A model generated the notes under the pieces. The model was not told the origin of the DNA. It did not search any database and worked only from the letters and a program-made list of their open reading frames with translations. A DNA stretch of 64,000 bases, from assembly GCF_000320365.1 (NCBI RefSeq), contig NZ_ANIN01000002.1:682001-746000 (forward strand), written 5' to 3'. This DNA is from Moraxella macacae 0408225 (GTDB taxonomy: Bacteria; Pseudomonadota; Gammaproteobacteria; Pseudomonadales; Moraxellaceae). The position numbers were made by a program, and so were the translations under genes. Numbering within the stretch: position 1 is the first letter of the stretch; each line of letters starts with the position of its first letter. This document shows positions 1 to 6,450 of the stretch, piece after piece.

Positions 1-2
1 CA

Positions 3-386
3 TCGTTTAAAAAAACCAATCATTACGATGACTATATCGACATGCCAATCAATGACAGCGACAATTATAGCGATGACACCTACGCACTGCGTATCGACGG
101 CGTTACCATGATACGCGACTTTTATCCAGGTGATATTGCCTTTATTAACCCAAATAAAGAGCCGCTTAACGGTGATTTTGTAGTGGCGGTTGTTACCACC
201 AAAAAAGACACAGAAACCATATTCAAAAAATACAAAATTCATTATGACAACGCAACTGGTGCAGAATGGTTTGAGCTTATCTCAAGCGATTTGACATTTT
301 ACCCAATAGACAGCCGTAGAGAACCGTTTAAGGTAATCGGCGTGGCGATTGGCAAATTTGTAACGTTTAAGCGTGGACGCAATTAA
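3..386 (+). CDS. S24/LexA-like phage repressor, C-terminal part (5' end outside window)
   Basis: This is the C-terminal peptidase-like half of a phage repressor. The frame is open from base 3 to the window edge, so the ATG at 42 is probably internal and the HTH half lies to the left. The fold is recognisable from ALRIDGVTM, YPGDIAFINP and GDFVVAV, which align with the LexA/CI self-cleavage domain. The nucleophile motif, normally G-D-S-M, reads G-V-T-M here, so the catalytic serine is a threonine. A lysine-rich stretch (TIFKKYK) sits where the general base is expected. If real, the repressor may be unable to cleave itself. It lies directly upstream of two further broken repressors. Confidence is high for the family and low for activity. 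Confidence 0.72.
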   Translation, partial: SFKKTNHYDDYIDMPINDSDNYSDDTYALRIDGVTMIRDFYPGDIAFINPNKEPLNGDFVVAVVTTKKDTETIFKKYKIHYDNATGAEWFELISSDLTFYPIDSRREPFKVIGVAIGKFVTFKRGRN

Positions 387-429
387 TTTTATTCATGAAA
401 TTTTACCCATGAAATTAAAAGGGGTATTT

Positions 430-518
430 ATGAGTTATTTGGCTAAGAATCTTGATTATTTATTGCACAAAACCGATTGAGCACGAACCAATTACAAAAG
501 GCAAATCATGCAAAATAA
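430..518 (+). pseudogene. Remnant of a CI-type repressor HTH domain
   Basis: The ATG at 430 follows a good Shine-Dalgarno (AAAAGGGG) and encodes MSYLAKNLDYLLHKTD before a TGA at 478-480. In the overlapping frame starting at 477 the sequence continues as LSTNQLQKANHAK and stops at 516-518. Read together across a one-base shift, this looks like the first helices of a Cro/CI-type HTH domain (NLxYLLxKTxLSxNQLxK). The rest of the gene is missing and the next repressor fragment begins inside it. The family call is by pattern recognition on a short stretch. Confidence 0.5.
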
Positions 519-800
519 TCTAACAGGTATCGGAACAATCAGACGAGAAAACACCAAAAAACTATTACAGAGCATGGATTGTCAAGGGGCGAATTTTCAG
601 AAAAATCAGGCATTTCATATGCCTTGTTATCCGATGGACAGGTCATTGCCATAGACACCTCGGCCAGACGGATTTTTGACGGTGAGATTTATGCTTTTCG
701 CAAAAATGATGAAATAAAAGTTAAGTATTTATTCAAAACCAACGACGGTTTTAAAGCCATATCAAGAAACGATGACAAACTAAGATACCCCCACCAACAA
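508..800 (+). pseudogene. Degraded CI/S24 phage repressor with frameshift and internal deletion
   Basis: The ATG at 508 has an AAAAGG ribosome site and encodes an HTH-like start (IGTIRRENTKKLLQSM). Around 576-590 the reading frame shifts by one, and the +3 frame continues GEFSEKSGISYALLS, the expected next HTH helices. This is joined abruptly to the C-terminal S24 domain (DGQVIAIDTS, FDGEIYAFRK, IKVKYLF, GFKAISRND), so the linker and the serine-containing segment are deleted. The catalytic-lysine region (IKVK) remains. The frame then runs on into the terminator instead of finishing the domain. It is a clear pseudogene of an immunity repressor and the third repressor remnant in a row. Confidence 0.65.
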
Positions 801-808
801 CAGCTTTT

Positions 809-830
809 AACCGCCTTTTGGCGGTTTTTT
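809..830 (+). terminator. Intrinsic terminator after repressor remnant
   Basis: A 7-bp perfect stem (AACCGCC/GGCGGTT) with a TTTT loop is followed by a run of T. It closes the repressor remnant unit. Confidence 0.8.
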
Positions 831-922
831 GTTGTTAAAAAATTCTTATTAATACAAATCATTAAAATATAAGAAAAAAATAAAATATTTAATAAAAATA
901 TGATAAAAACAATAAATATTGC

Positions 923-951
923 TTGACTTATTTTATAAGTATTCTTATAAT
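923..951 (+). promoter_or_regulatory. Strong sigma70 promoter with overlapping palindromic operator
   Basis: TTGACT (923-928), a 17-bp spacer and a perfect TATAAT (946-951) make a near-consensus promoter firing into the gene at 982. A perfect inverted repeat, TTATAAG-TATT-CTTATAA (933-950), fills the spacer and most of the -10. That placement is typical of a Cro/CI-type operator in an early phage promoter. The binding protein is inferred, not shown. Confidence 0.7.
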
Positions 952-981
952 ACCCCAATCACCAACCAAAAGGAGCAATTT

Positions 982-1191
982 ATGAAAATTGGCGAACTCA
1001 AACAACGCATGCATTTAAAACACAAAACCACAGGCAAGATTTTTCAAGTCTCAAAACGCCATTTTGGCATTTATCTCATTGACATCAAAACACGCGAGCC
1101 AAAATACATACTAGCCCGCCCAAGTGATGACAAAGAGCGTGAAATTGTAGAGTTTGAATACGCCGAACGCCTGCCAGTTCCGTTTGCCTAG
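982..1191 (+). CDS. Small phage-region protein of unknown function (69 aa)
   Basis: I do not recognise this family. The start at 982 is chosen because an AAAAGGAG ribosome site precedes it at the proper distance; the frame is open further upstream but across the promoter. The product is 69 residues, basic in its first half (MKIGELKQRMHLKHKTTGK) and acidic towards the end (SDDKEREIVEFEYAE). It has no membrane segment and no cysteine. It is the first gene behind the operator-controlled promoter at 923-951, so it is probably an early gene of the prophage. It is followed by a degraded frame and then the YqaJ-like exonuclease, which suggests a former recombination operon. Confidence 0.6.
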   Translation: MKIGELKQRMHLKHKTTGKIFQVSKRHFGIYLIDIKTREPKYILARPSDDKEREIVEFEYAERLPVPFA

Positions 1192-1219
1192 GCGTTGTTT
1201 ATTGATTTTAGACGATTTT

Positions 1220-1487
1220 ATGCCACAAACCAACCAAACAATGCAACAGATACTTGCAAAACCCTAAAAATTCTCAAAACACAGACTTACGAGTGCTCAA
1301 TTGACAGCCTTGCCTACTGGGATAACAAAACCAATGCCACCATTGTGATAGAGCTTGACGTCGATCATGAAACCTACGACGATTATTTTACAGACCGCCA
1401 GTGAAAAACGGTGAATTTGACAAGATTAGATTGTTAACCCAATTTAACCTAACCGAACAGCAACGCCAAATTGCACAAGGAATTTAA
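1220..1487 (+). pseudogene. Frameshifted phage-region gene of unknown function
   Basis: An ATG at 1220 starts MPQTNQTMQQILAK and hits a stop after 16 codons. The adjacent frame continues LKILKTQTYECSIDSLAYW and DHETYDDYFTD to a TGA at 1402-1404. A third frame from 1401 continues KNGEFDKIRLLTQFNLTEQQ to a TAA at 1485-1487. Read as one protein of about 88 residues this is plausible, with two frameshifts. A diverged copy of its 5' part occurs at about 4569-4621, supporting that the block was once a real gene. Alternatively the piece at 1401 is a separate GTG-started gene overlapping the upstream stop. No function is recognised. Confidence 0.4.
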
Positions 1488-1489
1488 CA

Positions 1490-2092
1490 ATGCAAATGCA
1501 ACACACAGAACAGTGGCATATCGATCGCCTTGGTAAAATCACCGCAAGCCGTATCAAAGACCTTAACGCAAAGCCTGTCAAAGGCAAAGTGTTAAACCGT
1601 TATTTATTAGAACTATTAAACGAGCGTTTAACAGGGCTAAAAACTCAAACTCTCATTACCCAAGACATGCAATGGGGCATAGACCACGAAAAAAACGCCA
1701 TAACCGCCTACGAAAACCGCCACTTTTGTACAGTCATTCCAAGCGGTTTTATCAATCACCCAACCATAAAAAACAGCGGTGCAAGCCCTGACGGTTTAGT
1801 CGGTGATGACGGCCAAATCGAGATCAAATGCCCGAGCATGCCAACGCATTTAAACACGCTGCTACTGGGTGAAATTCCAAGCGATCACCTACCCCAAATC
1901 ACATGGCAACTGGCGGTAACACGCCGTAAGTGGTGCGATTTTATCAGTTACGATCCGCGTCAAATTGCCCCGCTACAGATTTTTGTCAAACGCGTTTTTG
2001 CCAAAGACTTGCCAATTGCCAACATGGAGCAAGATGTTATTGCTTGCAACGACAGGCTTGATAATCTGATTGGCAATCTGTTGACAGGCTGA
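1490..2092 (+). CDS. YqaJ-type viral recombinase exonuclease (lambda-Exo-like, PD-(D/E)XK)
   Basis: This is a 200-residue exonuclease of the YqaJ/lambda Exo family. Such enzymes resect double-strand ends 5'->3' to feed single-strand annealing in phage recombination. Landmarks in order are KITASRIKDL near the N-terminus, QWGIDHEKNAITAYE, the catalytic SPDG (D) and IEIKCP (E-x-K), then a QITWQLAV helix. The length matches the family (about 200-230). A weak AAGGA precedes the ATG. No Bet/RecT annealase or SSB neighbour is visible in the window, so the module may be partial or continue in lost DNA. The reading frame is intact, unlike its neighbours, so it may still be expressed. Confidence 0.85.
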   Translation: MQMQHTEQWHIDRLGKITASRIKDLNAKPVKGKVLNRYLLELLNERLTGLKTQTLITQDMQWGIDHEKNAITAYENRHFCTVIPSGFINHPTIKNSGASPDGLVGDDGQIEIKCPSMPTHLNTLLLGEIPSDHLPQITWQLAVTRRKWCDFISYDPRQIAPLQIFVKRVFAKDLPIANMEQDVIACNDRLDNLIGNLLTG

Positions 2093-2102
2093 TAAGTTTT
2101 GC

Positions 2103-2130
2103 TTGACAAATGAAAAAGATAAGCTATGAT
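2103..2130 (+). promoter_or_regulatory. Sigma70 promoter upstream of coiled-coil protein gene
   Basis: TTGACA (2103-2108), a 16-bp spacer and TATGAT (2125-2130). A nearly identical promoter recurs at 2913-2940, including the bases just after the -35 (AAATG), so the two are duplicates. Confidence 0.65.
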
Positions 2131-2206
2131 GATTATGCCTAGCTGTTTTTAGTAAAATGCGTTTTTAGTAAAATAAGATTGCCAAAAACCAATAAAGTAG
2201 ACCAAA

Positions 2207-2491
2207 ATGCTCCCTAACAACCTAGAAGAACTGTCCGATCACGAACTACAAAGGCTAGAGAAAATGTTAGACATTGCCAAATTAAACCTTGATATAGAAG
2301 AAAGCCGGCAAAGAATGGAGGAGAGTCGCAAACGCTTCGATAAAGATATGGAAGAAAGCCGTGCCACAATTGAGCAAATGAAAGCCAATACCGAAAAAAT
2401 TGCCAAAGAAGCGCGGTTTTACCCCTATATCACCATAACAACTGCGCTTATAGCGGGTCTTATGGGGGCGTTAATTACCAAGTTGCTTTAA
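2207..2491 (+). CDS. Small coiled-coil, tail-anchored membrane protein (copy 1)
   Basis: The product is 94 residues. Residues 1-65 are highly charged with heptad-like spacing (EESRQRMEESRKRFDKDMEESR), predicting a coiled coil. The C-terminus is a single membrane segment (YITITTALIAGLMGALITKLL), giving a tail-anchored layout. I cannot assign a function; similar layouts occur in phage-encoded membrane proteins and in some holin or superinfection-exclusion proteins, but that is speculation. It is paired with a close paralogue immediately downstream, both starting LPNNLE and both with an ARFYPYIT junction before the membrane segment. It lies behind the promoter at 2103-2130. Confidence 0.65.
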   Translation: MLPNNLEELSDHELQRLEKMLDIAKLNLDIEESRQRMEESRKRFDKDMEESRATIEQMKANTEKIAKEARFYPYITITTALIAGLMGALITKLL

Positions 2492-2573
2492 ATAAAGTGC
2501 TATAAAGTAGGTCAAAATACTCCCTAACAACCTAGAAGATTTAACCGATCACGAACTACAAAGGTTACAAAAA

Positions 2574-2852
2574 ATGTTAGACATTGCCAAAATCCAAGCG
2601 GATATTGAACTTACGCGGCAAAGCGTGAATGAAAGCCAAAAACGATCGCGTAATTTTGATGCAGATTTAGAACGAATCCGCCAAGATGTTGCAGAAAGCC
2701 GTGCCACGGTTGAGCAAATGAGCATTGCAAACGACAAATTCCGAGCCGAGCAACAAAAGATAGAAAAAGAAGCGCGGTTTTACCCCTATATCACGCTAAT
2801 CAGTGCAATGATCGGCGGACTTGTTGTGGCGGTGATTACCAAGTTGTTTTAA
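2574..2852 (+). CDS. Small coiled-coil, tail-anchored membrane protein (copy 2, start codon lost)
   Basis: This is a paralogue of the protein at 2207-2491 with the same plan: a charged coiled coil (RSRNFDADLERIRQDVAESR), the conserved ARFYPYIT junction and one C-terminal membrane segment (ISAMIGGLVVAVITKLF). By alignment with copy 1 the ancestral start is at 2517, where the ATG has become ATA (context AAAATACTCCCTAACAAC versus AAAATGCTCCCTAACAAC). The first usable start is the ATG at 2574, corresponding to the second methionine of copy 1, with an AAAGG about 11 bases upstream. The protein may therefore be made 19 residues shorter or poorly. The pair arose by tandem duplication and has diverged mostly in the coiled coil. 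Confidence 0.55.
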   Translation: MLDIAKIQADIELTRQSVNESQKRSRNFDADLERIRQDVAESRATVEQMSIANDKFRAEQQKIEKEARFYPYITLISAMIGGLVVAVITKLF

Positions 2853-2912
2853 CAAATTGTTTGGACTTAAAAACCTACATTGGATAAAATGTGGTTTTTT
2901 ACTGGCTTTTTA

Positions 2913-2940
2913 TTGACAAATGGGAAAAGATGGGTATGAT
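2913..2940 (+). promoter_or_regulatory. Sigma70 promoter upstream of structured leader and antirepressor remnant
   Basis: TTGACA (2913-2918), a 16-bp spacer and TATGAT (2935-2940), nearly the same as the promoter at 2103-2130. Transcription would run into the hairpin region 2978-3090. Confidence 0.65.
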
Positions 2941-2977
2941 TTAGTTAAGGTGTCGTAGCCTGTTCTCAAATCGTTAT

Positions 2978-3002
2978 CCACAAACGTTATTGTGGCATTT
3001 TT
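2978..3002 (+). terminator. Attenuator-like hairpin with T-run
   Basis: CCACAA/TTGTGG (6 bp, 6-base loop) is followed by CATTTTTA. It lies about 40 bases after the promoter at 2913-2940, so transcripts could stop after roughly 60 nt. It could be an attenuator or the end of a small RNA. Confidence 0.5.
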
Positions 3003-3025
3003 ATATCTATATCTTTTGAAGTTAT

Positions 3026-3090
3026 GGGTAAGATGGTGCATATCGTGAGAATGCACACACGAATTTGAGCGTGTTACGCACATCTTACCC
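3026..3090. repeat. Long inverted repeat with alternative inner stems
   Basis: The outer arms GGGTAAGAT+GGTGC (3026-3039) and GCAC+ATCTTACCC (3078-3090) pair over about 13 bp with a one-base bulge. The interior offers two mutually exclusive stems: TCGTG with CACGA (near 3043-3061) or ACACG with CGTGT (near 3056-3074). It sits in the leader of the antirepressor remnant. A regulatory RNA or a DNA operator are both possible. Confidence 0.5.
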
Positions 3091-3104
3091 ACCCCATTTC
3101 GTAA

Positions 3105-3934
3105 ATGGGAAAATCCAACTCAAATAGATATTTAGATATGCCTAACCAACCAATCAAATTCAATTTTGAAAACTCACAAATCCGCGTTATCAATCAAAAC
3201 GGTGATTTTTGGTTTTTTGCCAACGATGTTTACGATATTTTGGAAATCCAAAATACCACTCAAGCATTGCAATCACTAGATGATGACGAAAAAGACAAAT
3301 TAAACACAATATCTAGCCCTATGTTAAACATAGACCTTGATAATCGTGTTAAAGAAATCAACATCATCAACGAAAGTGCTGTATACACTAATTTTGCGAA
3401 GCCGTAAAGCTATGCAACAAGGCACGGTTCAACACAAATTAGAAAATTGGCAATCTCCGAAGTTCCCCCACCATCCGCAAAACAGGCACCTATTCTGATA
3501 AGACCACCACCCCACTAGACCGCACGCCACTCCGTCAGGCGGTTTCATTGTTGCTTATAGCGATGCCTATAACATGATGCATCAGTATATGGGCGTTAGC
3601 CACATTGATGAAATTGGCAGGCACGATTTACCAAAAGCCCTTGCGTATGTACATCATTTAGCCTTGCAGGATTTACAGCCTCAAAAAGACAACCACGACG
3701 AACATAACGCGTTTTGGCGAAAAGTTGGAATGCTTGAGTATAACCGAATTTCAAGCGTTAAAAATTGCGTTATCCAGTTTGGCAAATCACTTGCACGCAC
3801 TCAACAAAACCCGTAGTTTGCTTTTTGACAGTCTTGACAACCAAAAAGTTAAAGACCAAAATTATAAACAAACCCAAATCCAAGCCCTTGAGTTTATCAA
3901 GCACCAAACAATGCTTAAAATTGCCAAAGACTGA
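3105..3934 (+). pseudogene. BRO-family phage antirepressor, multiply frameshifted
   Basis: The first frame (3105, or more likely the ATG at 3138) encodes a BRO-N domain: PIKFNFENSQIRVI, GDFWFFANDVYDILEI, ALQSLDDDEKDKL and INESAVYT. Near 3380 the frame shifts and continues LYTLILRSRKAMQQGTV, the expected BRO-N end. Near 3465 it shifts again to PTIRKTGTYSDKTTTPLDRT. A further frame from about 3570 gives YNMMHQYMGVSHIDEIGR and ALAYVHHLAL, the C-terminal antirepressor region. A last shift near 3730 leads to ALNKTRSLLFDSLDNQK and the stop at 3932-3934. At least four disruptions make this a dead gene. Intact relatives relieve phage repression through their BRO-N/C-terminal domains. Confidence 0.75.
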
Positions 3935-3972
3935 TCGAGGGTTAACAAAAACCGTATCTTTGACATTGATTT

Positions 3973-4019
3973 TTTGCATAATACGCCTAATTTAGGTTAA
4001 ATCGGAAGTATTATGCAAA
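3973..4019. promoter_or_regulatory. 12-bp inverted repeat upstream of HTH gene (candidate operator or recombination site)
   Basis: Perfect arms TTTGCATAATAC (3973-3984) and GTATTATGCAAA (4008-4019) are separated by 23 bp. The spacer contains its own palindrome, CCTAA-T-TTAGG (3986-3996). It ends 36 bases before the ATG of the excisionase-like gene, which fits autoregulation or an Xis-type binding array. Confidence 0.5.
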
Positions 4020-4055
4020 TTTAACCCCAATAAATTAACCAACAAGAGGCTTAAA

Positions 4056-4271
4056 ATGATAAAATGGCTAAACATAATTGAGTTTGCAAACGCTCTTGGC
4101 ATAAGCCGCAATACATTTAAAAAATATTATTTAAATGCAATTCCGCCACAACGCAAAACGGGCAATCGAATGTACTGGACATCTGACACCGTTGAAAAAA
4201 CCATAAAGCAGGTGCAAAGTGGCGAACTTATCATCAACACACAATCAACACACAATATAAATAATATATAA
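4056..4271 (+). CDS. Small HTH protein, excisionase/AlpA-like
   Basis: This 71-residue protein has a single winged-HTH-like segment: WLNIIEFANALGISRNTFKK, then a tyrosine/proline turn and a basic tip (QRKTGNRMYW). The layout resembles MerR-type excisionase and AlpA proteins, which bind att DNA or the integrase promoter to bias prophage excision. The ATG at 4056 has a strong AAGAGG site. A long inverted repeat lies just upstream. No integrase is in the window; one could lie left of base 1. The tail (NTQSTHNINNI) is low-complexity and the stop is followed by AT-rich DNA. It is the last intact gene before the chromosomal backbone. Confidence 0.6.
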   Translation: MIKWLNIIEFANALGISRNTFKKYYLNAIPPQRKTGNRMYWTSDTVEKTIKQVQSGELIINTQSTHNINNI

Positions 4272-4373
4272 TTTTTTGTATATTTATCAATAACTTATAG
4301 TATCAATTATTTATCCGCCATCTCCACCATCTATCAACCATCACAAAGTATCACCACCTAACCCAACCTACCC

Positions 4374-4410
4374 AAACCCCTTGTAAACACAGTGTTTATA
4401 AGGGGTTTTT
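4374..4410 (+). terminator. Intrinsic terminator at prophage-remnant end
   Basis: AAACCCCTTGTAAACAC pairs with GTGTTTATAAGGGGTTT with one G-U pair, followed by T's. It closes the accessory block. Confidence 0.75.
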
Positions 4411-4478
4411 AGTGGTTAAAACTGTCATGGGTTGTCAACTTTTTAAGCTTACATCAATAAGTTTACACCAATAAAAAA

Positions 4479-4543
4479 CCCTTGCAGTTGCTTTAAACAA
4501 TAAACGCCTTTAAACAATAAACGCATTAAGCAACAAACAAGGG
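4479..4543 (-). terminator. Long hairpin containing 17-bp tandem repeat, terminator for yihY
   Basis: CCCTTG and TTGCTT (4479-4493) pair with AAGCAA and CAAGGG (4528-4543). Reading on the minus strand the stem is followed by TTTTTTATT, as expected for a terminator of yihY. The loop holds two copies of TTTAAACAATAAACGC (4492-4507 and 4509-4524). Confidence 0.6.
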
Positions 4544-4568
4544 CTTTCATTAGGAGCTAATATTATTA

Positions 4569-4621
4569 CAAACCAAACAATACAACAGATAATTGCAAAA
4601 AACCTAAAAATATTCAAAATA
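4569..4621. repeat. Diverged copy of remnant-gene segment 1226-1281
   Basis: The stretch beginning CAAACCAAACAATACAACAG closely follows the one at 1226 (CAAACCAACCAAACAATGCA), with the same downstream run of TTGCAAAA, CCTAAAAAT and TCAAAA. It is a broken duplicate of the gene fragment at 1220 and carries stops. Confidence 0.55.
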
Positions 4622-4681
4622 TAATGTAATGATAAAATTTGTAATGATAACATTCATTAATGAATGCCAACCGTTTTTTCA

Positions 4682-6394
4682 TTATACATCAGGTTTGTCC
4701 GCATCGGTAATAATCGTCATGTCCTTAGACGGTTTTTGCTGTTGGTAATTTTTAGCAAATTTGCCAATAAATGGCAATTTACTCACCGTATTTAACCACG
4801 ATGATGTTGTCAAATTATCAGGCAACACATCGGTCAAAATGTCTTTTTGCAACTGTTGTTGCATGCGATGAAATTTACCCGTAATGCCTGTGGTGTCTTT
4901 TAATGGATCGTTTTCCATCACCAAATTATCTTTATGATGTGTTTGCTCGGTTTGATTTGGCATATCATCATTTAACAACCGTTCTTTATCGGTTTGCTTA
5001 ATGCGTTTATCATCATTATTTACATCGCTAATCTGACCGCCTGAAAGTCCTGTTTTTTCGCGGTTTATCATGTATTCATTTTGAATTTCGCCTGCATTAT
5101 CGGCGTGTTTGACATCGTTTAAATCAGGCATTTTGCGCGGAGGCATATTGTCAAAAATTGATGACATGGGTATGGAAAACTGCTGTTTTAGCACAGCCTC
5201 ACTTGCTCCAAGCGTATCAATCCACTCACTTGCCCACGGTGCGTGGATTTTTAATTTTGCCAAATCTTGCGAGTGTGGCAACGGATAAGGCAAGTTTTTA
5301 TAAAAATCCCAAAAAGTATAGTCATTTAGCGAACGTTTTAAAATATACTCATCATTTTCTGATGTGGTGATAAGATTGTTATCCTCCAAAAAACTGATAT
5401 AACGATACCAATGAGGCATTTCCTGCCGACCAAGCACATCTCGCAAACCGGCTTCATTCACCGCATTGCCAAGTTTATGTTCACGATACAGCACATTTAA
5501 TATGTCCATAATGCTAAACAACGCATGGCGCGGACTGACTTCTTTGGTGCTAAAAATCGTCAAACAATAGCTAATCTGCACGCCAAGCAAAACAACATTC
5601 CATGACAAATAAACCCAAAGCAAAAACACAGGCAACACCGCAAACGCACCGTAAACCTTTTCATAGCTTGTAAAATTTTCAACCACAAAACCAAACGTTT
5701 GTTTTAACAGCTCAAAAATCACCCCGATAATCACGCCTGCAATCAGTGCAAATTTAAAACGCACTTGACAACGCGGAATAAACCAATACATCAGCACAAA
5801 ACCGATTGTCATCACACCAACTGACACAATCTGAATCCAAACCGCCCAATCAATACCATAACCGCCAATTTTTTGGTTTAAAAAACTCAAACTTTGTACC
5901 GTACTTGACACAATAAACGCCGTACCCAATACCAAAGGCGCTAAGGTAATAATTGCCCAATAACGAAGCAAACTTACAACCGTGGTTTCTTTTTTCTCAA
6001 CCTTCCAAATTTCATTAAACGCCGTTTCAATGGTAATCAAGGTCATAATCGTGGTAACAAACAACGCACCCAAACCGACAACGGTTAAATTTGATGATTT
6101 ATCAGCAAAGTCATTGAAATATTGGCTAACTTGAAAACTTGACGAGGGCAACAGATTGTCATAAATCATCGCCTGAATGCTCTCTCTTGCCCCTGCCAAT
6201 TGTGGCACAGATGACAGCACCACAAGCACCAAGGTTAACACAGGTACGATAGACAACAAGGTTGTGTAGGTAAGCGATGCCGATTTTTGCGTGCAATTGT
6301 CCGCCAAAAAGTTTTTGACCAAATAAATCAAAAACTGCACCCAAGTGTGTTGCATGATTGGCAATTTTTTAATTTTAATTAATAGTTCGTTCAT
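4682..6394 (-). CDS. yihY: YihY/UPF0761 family inner membrane protein with long cytoplasmic tail
   Basis: This is a multipass inner-membrane protein of the YihY (BrkB, formerly 'RNase BN') family, whose molecular role is not settled. It has 570 residues. The first 300 hold about six membrane segments with family signatures KSASLTYTTLLSIVPVLTL, ETAFNEIWKV and YGAFAVLPVFLLWVYLSW. Residues from about 310 form a winged-helix-like tail. After about 400 comes a charged, low-complexity extension (KTGLSGGQISDVNNDDKRIK) ending in TDADKPDV, which most relatives of about 290-430 residues lack. It stands alone on the minus strand; an 18-bp tandem repeat lies just upstream at 6415-6450. Confidence 0.88.
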   Translation of the reverse strand: MNELLIKIKKLPIMQHTWVQFLIYLVKNFLADNCTQKSASLTYTTLLSIVPVLTLVLVVLSSVPQLAGARESIQAMIYDNLLPSSSFQVSQYFNDFADKSSNLTVVGLGALFVTTIMTLITIETAFNEIWKVEKKETTVVSLLRYWAIITLAPLVLGTAFIVSSTVQSLSFLNQKIGGYGIDWAVWIQIVSVGVMTIGFVLMYWFIPRCQVRFKFALIAGVIIGVIFELLKQTFGFVVENFTSYEKVYGAFAVLPVFLLWVYLSWNVVLLGVQISYCLTIFSTKEVSPRHALFSIMDILNVLYREHKLGNAVNEAGLRDVLGRQEMPHWYRYISFLEDNNLITTSENDEYILKRSLNDYTFWDFYKNLPYPLPHSQDLAKLKIHAPWASEWIDTLGASEAVLKQQFSIPMSSIFDNMPPRKMPDLNDVKHADNAGEIQNEYMINREKTGLSGGQISDVNNDDKRIKQTDKERLLNDDMPNQTEQTHHKDNLVMENDPLKDTTGITGKFHRMQQQLQKDILTDVLPDNLTTSSWLNTVSKLPFIGKFAKNYQQQKPSKDMTIITDADKPDV

Positions 6395-6414
6395 AAAAAT
6401 TTGTCAATTTATTT

Positions 6415-6450
6415 TAGAATTGGTTAAAACAGTAGAATTGGTTAAAACGG
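6415..6450. repeat. 18-bp tandem duplication upstream of yihY
   Basis: TAGAATTGGTTAAAACAG is followed immediately by TAGAATTGGTTAAAACGG. It lies between the divergent yihY and the DUF2069 gene, in the promoter region of one or both. Confidence 0.8.

Larger units (their letters stand above)
4272..4681. other. Gene-free junction between prophage remnant and backbone
   Basis: No gene is visible in these 410 bases. They hold a plus-strand terminator (4374-4410), a large hairpin with an internal 17-bp tandem repeat that can terminate the minus-strand gene yihY (4479-4543), and a diverged copy of the 5' part of the remnant gene at 1220. The junction between accessory DNA and chromosome probably lies here. 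I could not find a convincing attachment-site duplication, because the partner end is outside the window. Confidence 0.6.

Noticed and set aside
689-958. 89-codon minus-strand frame
   Set aside because: It lies antisense to the S24 remnant, terminator and promoter; hydrophobic only because the DNA is A/T-rich.
2910-3092. 60-codon minus-strand frame over the structured leader
   Set aside because: It is antisense to a good promoter (2913-2940) and to the hairpins that explain this sequence; no ribosome site was found and no family recognised.
4272-4681. RNase P RNA, tmRNA or other long housekeeping RNA in the 410-bp gap
   Set aside because: None of the conserved blocks of these RNAs is present; the region is AT-rich with terminators and repeats.
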